Source of the DNA: Patescibacteria group bacterium
GTDB taxonomy: Bacteria; Patescibacteriota; UBA1384; UBA12157; JAENIV01
Direction of reading: 5' to 3'
Assembly (NCBI GenBank): GCA_023485405.1
Contig: JAMCZU010000018.1
Location: 1-33,315 of the forward strand
Length of the DNA stretch: 33,315 nt
Of the stretch, positions 9,390 through 16,895 are shown in pieces; positions within the stretch are counted from its first letter, which is position 1; every line of letters starts with the position of its first letter. The position numbers and the translations under genes are program-made. The notes under the pieces were generated by a model. It had not been told where the DNA came from. It did no database searches and saw nothing but the letters and a program-made list of their open reading frames with translations.

Positions 9390-10610
9390 TTATTCAATCC
9401 ACTCAAATAATTTATCTATTTTTTTCTCAAGATTTTTACGAACAATATGTTTAACTGTCGCCCGATACGAATCACGAATACTATTAGTTGCTTTTTCCCA
9501 GGTAAATTTCTCTTCGATTAATTTAAAACAACGCTCGCGCATCGCTTGACGAAGTTTTTCATTATCTAAAATTTTATTGACTTTTTCGGCAATTTCTTTT
9601 GATGAACGCGGGTGAACCAAAAATCCGGTTTTGCCATCTTTAATAATATTAGGAATACCACCAATATTGGAGGCCACCACCGGTGTTTTAGCCGCCATTG
9701 CTTCCAAGATCACCAAACCAAAGGCTTCCTTAACGGTTGAAGGCACTACCACCACATCGGCTCGTTGATAAAATTTGCGCAGTTCCTTGACATAGTCTCT
9801 ACCAAAATAACCCAAGAAATGAACATTCTCGAGTTTTAATTCTTCGACTTGTTTTTCTAAAGTTTCTTGATAATCACCGCCACCTAAAATATATATCTCG
9901 GCTTGAATATCTTTTGCCGCTCGAATTAGATATTCAACCCCTTTTTCTTTATCTAACCTTCCAACATAGATAACCAGTCTTTTACCTTTAAGTTTATATT
10001 TTTTTTCAACTTCAGAAATATTAACCGGTTTAGAATAAAGATCCATATCAACGCCCGGAAAAACAGTTCTGGTTTTTCTTTTAAAGGCTTGACCAAAAAG
10101 AGAGTAAAATCGGTTTTTAGTATCAAAACTATTTGGAAAAATTCGGCTAGCTCTTACAAGAGAATGTTTGGTCAAAAGTCTAATCCTTCTATCCTCTAAA
10201 GCGGTATTCAAATCAGGACCATGAATACTAACCACAAAAGGGATGTTGTACATTGCTTTAATATAATCAGCCACCCAAACCAAGAAAGAAGCATGCTGAA
10301 CATGAATAATATCTGGTTTAAATTCATCAACTGCTTTAACTGTCGTTTCTAAATATGGCAATAAATATTGTGTAAATTCTATGTTGGACATTTGAGAGTA
10401 TTTTTTAGCGTTTGGATAATCAGGATGATTATGAAAAACACCCGCAAAAGGAGTTTTAACTTCATAAATTTTAATTTTTTGCAAAGGCCGATCGTCCGGA
10501 CAGACGATTGCGACTTTATCAGTTTTAGTTAGTTCTTCAGCTAGTTTTCTTACATAAGTGCCACTGCCTGAACCCCACAAGGGCGCTCGATGTAATATTA
10601 ATATCTTCAT
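9390..10610 (-). CDS. glycosyltransferase family 4
   Basis: LVIYVGRLDKEKGVEYLIRAA, VVPSTVKEAFGLVILEAMAAKTPVVASNIGGIPNII. Confidence 0.92.
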   Translation of the reverse strand: MKILILHRAPLWGSGSGTYVRKLAEELTKTDKVAIVCPDDRPLQKIKIYEVKTPFAGVFHNHPDYPNAKKYSQMSNIEFTQYLLPYLETTVKAVDEFKPDIIHVQHASFLVWVADYIKAMYNIPFVVSIHGPDLNTALEDRRIRLLTKHSLVRASRIFPNSFDTKNRFYSLFGQAFKRKTRTVFPGVDMDLYSKPVNISEVEKKYKLKGKRLVIYVGRLDKEKGVEYLIRAAKDIQAEIYILGGGDYQETLEKQVEELKLENVHFLGYFGRDYVKELRKFYQRADVVVVPSTVKEAFGLVILEAMAAKTPVVASNIGGIPNIIKDGKTGFLVHPRSSKEIAEKVNKILDNEKLRQAMRERCFKLIEEKFTWEKATNSIRDSYRATVKHIVRKNLEKKIDKLFEWIE

Positions 10611-10619
10611 AATTTTCCT

Positions 10620-11483
10620 TTAACTTTCTCCCCACTCCTCAGGTGGCATTTTTCTTTCGATTTGATTTAAATCATCTTTACTTTCTAAAACTGCTTTTTT
10701 GCCTAATTTTTGAGCCAAAGCTGGACCATAAATTGATTCCATAATTTGATAAAGTCTGTCCGGATCGTTAACCGCCATCGCTTGCGGAAACCAATATCGC
10801 GGTAAATTTTGTAAACCCGCTGAAAATCTTCTTTCAACAGCCAATTTTTTCCGATATTCGGGTGATTGGAAAAATCTATCTAAAACTTTCTGATATTTTT
10901 CTGAACGATCCAGTACTTTTTCTTCCGCCGATATTCCCTGTGTTTTTAACCCAAATTTTTCCATTAATTTTTGGGCTCTATCTAAATGATACTCATTAGA
11001 TAAAACAGCTAAATTTTGATATTTTTCTTTATCTTGATCAATGATATTACAAACATTGGCCACATTTTCAATTGTATTAGTTGCTTTGTCTTCTAAAACA
11101 ATTACCTTATTAATTTTGTCATCTTCAATACCAGCATTTTGCAAGATATGGCCAGCATATTCTTTCATTTTTTCTGCTTCCGAAACTTCAATTCCTTTAT
11201 CAGTGGCGGTTTTTCCTCCGGTAAATATTATTTCTTTTGTCAAACCATCGAGATACATTTGGGTAGCCGCAATTGTTCTCATTTTAGCATCAAATGGTAA
11301 CATCCAACCTTCGGATTTTTCTAATTTAGGATTGGTTTTCCACAACGGATCTTTAAGACCACCACCTAAAACAACAACGCTATCAAAAGGCTCTGGTTTT
11401 TCAATTTCTACAGATTTTTCATACTCCAAAGCAGCTTGCCATTCTTCCTCTGACTTAAACTCCGTTGGTTCGAATTCTGACAT
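10620..11483 (-). CDS. DUF218/YdcF-ElyC-like protein
   Basis: FDSVVVLGGGLKDP...IIFTGGKTATDKGIEVSEAEKM...LEDKATNTIENV...NEYHLDRA resembles DUF218 motifs. Confidence 0.75.
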   Translation of the reverse strand: MSEFEPTEFKSEEEWQAALEYEKSVEIEKPEPFDSVVVLGGGLKDPLWKTNPKLEKSEGWMLPFDAKMRTIAATQMYLDGLTKEIIFTGGKTATDKGIEVSEAEKMKEYAGHILQNAGIEDDKINKVIVLEDKATNTIENVANVCNIIDQDKEKYQNLAVLSNEYHLDRAQKLMEKFGLKTQGISAEEKVLDRSEKYQKVLDRFFQSPEYRKKLAVERRFSAGLQNLPRYWFPQAMAVNDPDRLYQIMESIYGPALAQKLGKKAVLESKDDLNQIERKMPPEEWGES

Positions 11484-11484
11484 C

Positions 11485-12462
11485 TTAAACCTTCTTTAAA
11501 AATTGAGCGGCTAGTTCCGGCGAGACAACATCAATGACGATTCCTGAACCCATTTCGTAGCCACCAAATTTAGAGACTCTGGGCGCAATTTCCAAATGCC
11601 AATGGTAATAATCATCCAAATGATCTTTTTTAACTGGGCTAGTATGAACCCACCAGTTAAGTGGTGGTGATTTTAGCGATGCATTTAGTTTCGATAAGCA
11701 ATCATAAACCACTCGCCCCATATTATCAAGCTCTCCTTGAGAAATTTGTTCAAAAAACGATGAATGTTTTTTAGGCAAGACCCAAATTTCAAAAGGAAAA
11801 CGAGAAGCAAAAAAGGTGAAAGCAACAAAATCTTCATTTTCCGAGACAATTCGACAATTTTGCTTTTTTTCTTCTTCGATCATGGCGCAAAAAACACATT
11901 TACCTTTATCTTGAAAAAACTTTTTTGAACCAACTAACTCATCTTCGATTAAATTAGGAATAATTGATGAAGCAAAAAACTGTGAGTGTGGATGTTCAAT
12001 CGAAGCCGCTGCCTCTGGTCCTAAATTATGGATTGGCATCGCATATTCAATAGCCGCATCTTTTTTCCAAAACAAATATCTTTCCTTGTAAACACCAAAT
12101 AATTCCGTCAACGGTTCCCAGCCACCTTCATAAACTTCTGTTTCGTGATCTTTAAAAATAATCACTTCATGGCCACCAACCGATTTAGTTGAAAAATAAA
12201 AATCATCACTTTCATTAATAACTTCCTCGTCCGCACTGTTAAAAGCTGGGTATTTATTGGGAATAACATAGATATTGTCAGTTTCGGCATCTTTAATAGA
12301 AAATTGATAAGCACTTTTCGGGTTAGTCAAACAGAAGGGACATTCTCCGTCCATATGTCTTTTGGGCGCCGAGGCCATCACAAAATCTTCCGGCCGTTTC
12401 GCTCGTTCAGGGGCAATTACCACCCATTTACCGGTCACAATATTTTGCCTTAATTTCGCCAT
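11485..12462 (-). CDS. galT: galactose-1-phosphate uridylyltransferase
   Basis: MAKLRQNIVTGKWVVIAPERAKRPEDF, CPFC, GPEAAASIEHPHSQ, HWHLEIAPR; start placed at MAKLRQN with SD agagg. Confidence 0.9.
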   Translation of the reverse strand: MAKLRQNIVTGKWVVIAPERAKRPEDFVMASAPKRHMDGECPFCLTNPKSAYQFSIKDAETDNIYVIPNKYPAFNSADEEVINESDDFYFSTKSVGGHEVIIFKDHETEVYEGGWEPLTELFGVYKERYLFWKKDAAIEYAMPIHNLGPEAAASIEHPHSQFFASSIIPNLIEDELVGSKKFFQDKGKCVFCAMIEEEKKQNCRIVSENEDFVAFTFFASRFPFEIWVLPKKHSSFFEQISQGELDNMGRVVYDCLSKLNASLKSPPLNWWVHTSPVKKDHLDDYYHWHLEIAPRVSKFGGYEMGSGIVIDVVSPELAAQFLKKV

Positions 12463-12526
12463 AATTCCTCTCTGCAAAATTCCGCGACAAGCGTAAGCTT
12501 GTCCATATTTTGTCTTAATTTAGCCA
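12440..12526 (-). repeat. palindromic element (12486-12503) flanked by 22-bp direct repeats of the galT start
   Basis: TGGCTAAATTAAGACAAAATAT (12505-12526) vs TGGCGAAATTAAGGCAAAATAT (12440-12461), 20/22; palindrome GACAAGC-GTAA-GCTTGTC between them. Confidence 0.85.
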
Positions 12527-12527
12527 A
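12450..12527 (-). other. upstream ORF duplicating the galT N-terminus (MAKLRQNMDKLTLVAEFCREELWRN*)
   Basis: TTG start preceded by AGGAGG; first seven codons encode MAKLRQN as in galT; stop lies inside galT codons 3-5, out of frame. Confidence 0.7.
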
Positions 12528-12536
12528 ACTAACCTC

Positions 12537-13055
12537 CTAAACTATTTTATCTTCTTCGATATATTTATGATAACGAGCCATCGCCACCGCTAGGGCGTCG
12601 GCAGCATCATCAAAACCATCTTTTTTGCCCGAGCTGATATTACGCTGCGGATTTAAGGCCTTGATCACTTCTGCCATCACTTCTTTTTTATCAGATCGGC
12701 CGTAACCCGTCACCGCCAATTTTACCTGCATCGGTGTGTATTCGAAAGTTTGCAGAGCTAATTCTGATTTGGCACAAGCAAGTAAAATCACCCCACGTGC
12801 TTCCGAAATTTTCATCACCGTTTTTTGATTATTAAACATAAACAATAATTCAATCGCAATCTGATCGGGTTTATATTGCGCTATCAAACTAATTATATCA
12901 TTAAAAACACGATTCAAGCGCTCCGAGTCTCGCATCAATTTATCGGTTTCAATGCAACCGTGCGCCACCCAAGAAAGAGCGCCATCACTTTCCGAAACAT
13001 CAATCACGCCCCAACCACACCTGGCGCTGCCCGGATCGATCCCTAAAATTCTCAA
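12537..13055 (-). CDS. ruvC: Holliday junction resolvase RuvC
   Basis: MRILGIDPGSARCGWGVID, AIELLFMFNNQKT, DDAADALAVA. Confidence 0.95.
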   Translation of the reverse strand: MRILGIDPGSARCGWGVIDVSESDGALSWVAHGCIETDKLMRDSERLNRVFNDIISLIAQYKPDQIAIELLFMFNNQKTVMKISEARGVILLACAKSELALQTFEYTPMQVKLAVTGYGRSDKKEVMAEVIKALNPQRNISSGKKDGFDDAADALAVAMARYHKYIEEDKIV

Positions 13056-13064
13056 ATTACCCTC

Positions 13065-13802
13065 CTAATCTTTTATGTCAAAGTTAGCAAAAACCGCGGT
13101 CACATCATCTAAATTATCAAGTGCTTCCATTAAATTCAAAATCTTTTGGGCCTCGGTTTTATCTGAAATTTGAATTAAATTTTTTGGTTCCCACGTTAAC
13201 GAAGGTTCGCGGATAACAACACCGTCTTGTTCAAGCGAACGTTTGACGTTTTCTAATCCGCGTGGTGCGGTATAAACGGTCAAAACACTATCAATCTCTT
13301 CTAAGTCTTGGGCACCCGCATCAATTACTTTTAATTCTAGATATTCATGATTTTGCCCGCCAGCTGGCGGATCAAGATCAATTAAAAATTTACCCATTCG
13401 TTCAAATTGATAGGTAATCGCGCCCAAACTAGCAAGTTTTGCCCCAGCCTTCGTTAAAACATTTTTAATTTCTGAATTAGTTCGATTACGATTATCAGTG
13501 GCTGCGGAAATTATAATGCCAATACCTCCTGGGCCAATCGCCTCATAAAGAACTTCTTCAACTTGAGCACCTGAAATTTCACCGGTACCTCGTTTAATTG
13601 CCCGTTCGATATTTTCTTTGGGCATGTTAGCGGCGCGCGCTTTTTCAATCATCATTTTGAGAGAAAAATTAGAATTTGGATCACCACCGCTGCGGGCCGC
13701 AATAATAATCGCATTGGTCAGTTTTGAAAAAGCTACACCGCGTTTAACGTCGGCCGCGCCTTTTTGCCTTTTAATTTGGGACCATTTTGAGTGTCCGGAC
13801 AT
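13065..13802 (-). CDS. yebC: YebC/PmpR family regulatory protein
   Basis: MSGHSKWSQIKRQKGAADVKRGVAFSKLTNAI; start at MSGHSKW with SD AAGGAG; the upstream ORF extension is a palindromic leader. Confidence 0.92.
   Translation of the reverse strand: MSGHSKWSQIKRQKGAADVKRGVAFSKLTNAIIIAARSGGDPNSNFSLKMMIEKARAANMPKENIERAIKRGTGEISGAQVEEVLYEAIGPGGIGIIISAATDNRNRTNSEIKNVLTKAGAKLASLGAITYQFERMGKFLIDLDPPAGGQNHEYLELKVIDAGAQDLEEIDSVLTVYTAPRGLENVKRSLEQDGVVIREPSLTWEPKNLIQISDKTEAQKILNLMEALDNLDDVTAVFANFDIKD
13357..13370. repeat. 14-bp perfect palindrome in yebC coding sequence
   Basis: CCGCCAGCTGGCGG; encodes DPPAGG; identical copy at 28739-28752. Confidence 0.85.
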
Positions 13803-13816
13803 AAGCAAAACTCCTT

Positions 13817-13880
13817 CGGGTAGTAGAAGTTTGACATTTCCTTTGGAAATGCGAAGCATTTGTCAAACTTTCACTACCCG
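13817..13880. repeat. 64-bp compound palindrome in yebC 5' leader
   Basis: CGGGTAGT...AAGTTTGACA...TGTCAAACTT...ACTACCCG with inner TTTCC/GGAAA and ATGCgaaGCAT hairpins; ends at the SD. Confidence 0.88.
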
Positions 13881-13935
13881 ACCTGAAGTCATTGTAACAG
13901 ATTAAAACACAACGAACAAGACTAAAATACCTTCA

Positions 13936-14793
13936 TTAATTTTTAACCCAATACCCCTCACCATCCGAATCAATTTCAATTGTACCATTTTGGTCAGTCC
14001 GATAAATCCTAACAGCATATTTTTTTAAAAGATTAATAATACTGGAAGCCGGATGACCATAGGTATTATCTTTACCCACCTCGATAATGGCAAGTGCGGG
14101 CCGCACAACTTTTAAAAGATTTTCGCTTAAACCGTTACTTGAGCCGTGATGCGCTACTTTTAAAACAGTCGCAAAAAGATTTTCGTTTAAAATTTTTGTC
14201 TGAAAATCTTTTTCCAAATCACCCATAAATAAAACTGAAAACTTTTTATAATCAAGACGGTTGACGACTGAAGCATTATTTAAATTATCTATCTTTGAAT
14301 TTTGAAGAGGCGAGAGGGGATAGAGAATTTTAATTTTCGTCTCACCAAAGTCTTTGCTGTCGCCTGCTTTGACAATTTTGTCCGGAATTTTTCGAGCAAA
14401 AATTTCTTGACGCCACAAGTCGTAGGTCGAGGAAGGATACTCTACTCCGGTTTCCCAGACTTCATCAACTTTGAACCTGTTAATGACCTCCAATAAACCG
14501 GTTAAATGATCGGCATGTGGATGAGATAAAATGACTAAATTAATTTCCCGATCACCAAAATCCATCACTTTACCCAATTCATTTAAAACACTTGTATCCG
14601 GTCCACCATCAATCAAAATATCTTGACCCGATGGGGTTTTAATATATTCTGCATCGCCTTGGCCAACATTTAAAAAATAGACCTTAAGATCACTAGAAGC
14701 TTGCGGACGAGAATACCTACCAATTAAAAAAACAAAAATTACAATGGCAAAGATGCTAACAACAAATTGAAGATTACGTTTTAAATGGTTCAT
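13936..14793 (-). CDS. ComEC/Rec2-type metallo-beta-lactamase-fold hydrolase (C-terminal module as separate protein)
   Basis: VYFLNVGQGDAEYIKTPSGQDILIDGGPD, LSHPHADHLTGL, VAHHGSSNGLSE; one N-terminal TM. Confidence 0.9.
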   Translation of the reverse strand: MNHLKRNLQFVVSIFAIVIFVFLIGRYSRPQASSDLKVYFLNVGQGDAEYIKTPSGQDILIDGGPDTSVLNELGKVMDFGDREINLVILSHPHADHLTGLLEVINRFKVDEVWETGVEYPSSTYDLWRQEIFARKIPDKIVKAGDSKDFGETKIKILYPLSPLQNSKIDNLNNASVVNRLDYKKFSVLFMGDLEKDFQTKILNENLFATVLKVAHHGSSNGLSENLLKVVRPALAIIEVGKDNTYGHPASSIINLLKKYAVRIYRTDQNGTIEIDSDGEGYWVKN

Positions 14794-14822
14794 TGTAATT
14801 TTTCGTTCTCGTTTTATAAAGC

Positions 14823-14875
14823 TCGTGGCTTCGCCACGCCATTTGTAAGCTTGCTTTACAAGCTTCGCTTATAAA
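14823..14875. repeat. double palindrome between the comEC modules
   Basis: CGTGGC-TTC-GCCACG plus TTGTAA...TTACAA-type stem; overlaps the last codons (KRSL*) of the 14856 ORF. Confidence 0.75.
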
Positions 14876-16310
14876 TCAATAAACTAATCAGAAAATAGAA
14901 AATTGCCATCCACCACCAACTAGCAGTTTTTAGCTCAAAACTGGCCCAAGAAATTCGGGAAAAAATTTCAATCACTACTATTATATACTTTAGTAAAATC
15001 CAGCCGAGGTAGCCGATAACTTGACCCAAAGTGACAAAGATTAATCCACTAATACCAATTGCAAAAACTGCTAACATCGCTGCTGGAATTAACCATAAAA
15101 TCAGAATATTAACGATTGGTGAGACAATGCTGACGCGACCAAAATAATAGATTAAAATCGGTAAAACCGCAATTTGCGCCCCTAGAGTTTCCGCTAAAGT
15201 CAATTTCCAAAATTTTGGTAACCATTTAATAACCTTTAAAGCAGCGATTGGCTTTGATAAATAAACTAATCCTGCAAAAGCCAAAAAAGAAAGCTGAAAA
15301 GAAATATCGAATTTTAAAGCGTAAGGATTAAAAAGTAAAATTAGAAAAGCAACCAGCAAGAGTAAAATGGTCATGTTAATGCGTCTTCCTTCAAACTGAC
15401 CCCAAGCCACCAATGCGGCTAAAATGCCGGCACGGACCACTGAAGCGGAGGCACCAGTCATGACCACGAATCCCAAAATTATTATCAGCGAACCCCAAAA
15501 TTTGAGTTTTCGAGACAGAATTCCAAGTATTAGACCAATGTAAACAATTATAATTGTCACATTATATCCACTGACGGCCACAATATGAGTCGTACCAGTC
15601 CGGTTAAAATCACTCATTAAAGAATCAGGAATATTTCTTTTTGAACCCAAAACAAGCCCCGCGGCAAAAGAAGCATATGGCTCACTCAAGCTTTTATTTA
15701 AAGACTGCTCAAATCTATCACGAATTTGATAGACTATTTTAGTTAAAATATTGCCTTTTTGACCGATTTTTTCAAGTGTTTCCGGATTATAAATTACTCC
15801 TAAAATCCCTTGATGAAACTGATAATCATTTGATGTCTTGAGTGTGCCTTTGATTTTTAAAATATCGCCATATTGATATTCAGGGTAACGGCTAGCCACA
15901 ATTTGAATTTTAGTCTTTTGAAAACTGACCACATAGCTAGCGTTACTGCTTAAAAAATCCGGATGACCAACAATTTGTCCTTCAAATTGTAAATCCTCAT
16001 TAAACGGTAAAATGATTGCTCTTTGGCGATCATCCCAAAAACGGTAAAAACTTAAACCCGCAAATAACCCAATCAAAATAATTAAGCTAAATCGAAAATA
16101 AAAATCTTGCCAAAATAAAATAAGCATAAAAAATAATCCCAATGTTGTTCCGACAAACCACCAGGGATCAATTTTTACAAGATCGCTCAAAAAAATACCA
16201 ATAATAAAACTAGCAAGAAAACTAATGACAAATTTTGATTTACCGATTGGAAGCTTTACTTTTTCCTCCTTTTCTATATAATATACTTTGATATGATTAA
16301 AAAACATCAA
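14856..16310 (-). CDS. comEC: ComEC/Rec2 competence channel protein (membrane module)
   Basis: Multi-TM; FAAGLVLGSKRNIPDSLMSDFNRTGTTHIVAVSGYNVTIII is the ComEC competence-domain signature; lacks the MBL domain; start uncertain. Confidence 0.88.
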   Translation of the reverse strand: MMFFNHIKVYYIEKEEKVKLPIGKSKFVISFLASFIIGIFLSDLVKIDPWWFVGTTLGLFFMLILFWQDFYFRFSLIILIGLFAGLSFYRFWDDRQRAIILPFNEDLQFEGQIVGHPDFLSSNASYVVSFQKTKIQIVASRYPEYQYGDILKIKGTLKTSNDYQFHQGILGVIYNPETLEKIGQKGNILTKIVYQIRDRFEQSLNKSLSEPYASFAAGLVLGSKRNIPDSLMSDFNRTGTTHIVAVSGYNVTIIIVYIGLILGILSRKLKFWGSLIIILGFVVMTGASASVVRAGILAALVAWGQFEGRRINMTILLLLVAFLILLFNPYALKFDISFQLSFLAFAGLVYLSKPIAALKVIKWLPKFWKLTLAETLGAQIAVLPILIYYFGRVSIVSPIVNILILWLIPAAMLAVFAIGISGLIFVTLGQVIGYLGWILLKYIIVVIEIFSRISWASFELKTASWWWMAIFYFLISLLIYKRSL

Positions 16311-16772
16311 AAAAATAACGAGATAATTAAGCTCGAAAAAGAAATCAAAGAATTAAAAACCGGCTGGCAAAGAACGCAGGCTGATTTTGATAATTTCCGC
16401 AAAAAAACCGAGATCGAAAAAGTTGAAAATATGGCTTTTGCCAAAGCGGAATTTATGACTAAACTTACGCCAGTTTTGGATAATTTTTACCGTGCTTTTT
16501 CGCAAATTAAAGCGGACGACCCAACCACTCAAGGTTTTTATCAAATCCAAAAGCAACTCGAAGATATTTTAAATATTGAAGGACTCCAAAAAATTCCGGC
16601 GCAACCCGGCACAAAATTTGATCCTAACTTTCACGAAGCTATTTCTTACGAAGAAAATAATTTACCAGTTGACACCATTATTGGCGAACTCGAATCCGGC
16701 TGGATGTTTCAAGATAAAATCGTAAAACCGGCTAAAGTCCGAGTTTCTAAAGGCAGTACTAAAACCAACTAA
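16293..16772 (+). CDS. grpE: nucleotide exchange factor GrpE
   Basis: KTGWQRTQADFDNFRKKTEIEK...LTPVLDNFYRAF...NPNFHEAISYEE-like; precedes dnaK. Confidence 0.92.
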   Translation: MIKKHQKNNEIIKLEKEIKELKTGWQRTQADFDNFRKKTEIEKVENMAFAKAEFMTKLTPVLDNFYRAFSQIKADDPTTQGFYQIQKQLEDILNIEGLQKIPAQPGTKFDPNFHEAISYEENNLPVDTIIGELESGWMFQDKIVKPAKVRVSKGSTKTN

Positions 16773-16784
16773 TCTAACCATTTT

Positions 16785-16807
16785 ACCCTCATACCAGGTA
16801 TGAGGGT
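16785..16807. repeat. perfect 11-bp-stem palindrome after grpE
   Basis: ACCCTCATACC-A-GGTATGAGGGT. Confidence 0.85.
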
Positions 16808-16827
16808 TGAGGTTAAATGAGCGGGCC

Positions 16828-16856
16828 TTGACAAGAATTTTTATGTCAAGTATACT
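16828..16856 (+). promoter_or_regulatory. sigma70-type promoter of dnaK with operator-like inverted repeat
   Basis: TTGACA - 17 nt - TATACT; CTTGACA (16827-16833) N10 TGTCAAG (16844-16850). Confidence 0.75.
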
Positions 16857-16895
16857 TTACATTAGAGATAAAAATTAATTTGATAAGGAGTTTGT

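Noticed and set aside
13803-13859. N-terminal extension of YebC (MLRISKGNVKLLLPEGVLL)
   Set aside because: Family start MSGHSKW has a good SD at 13811-13816; the extension is the palindromic leader.
16808-16895. CIRCE heat-shock operator upstream of dnaK
   Set aside because: No TTAGCACTC-N9-GAGTGCTAA found; only the different CTTGACA-N10-TGTCAAG repeat.
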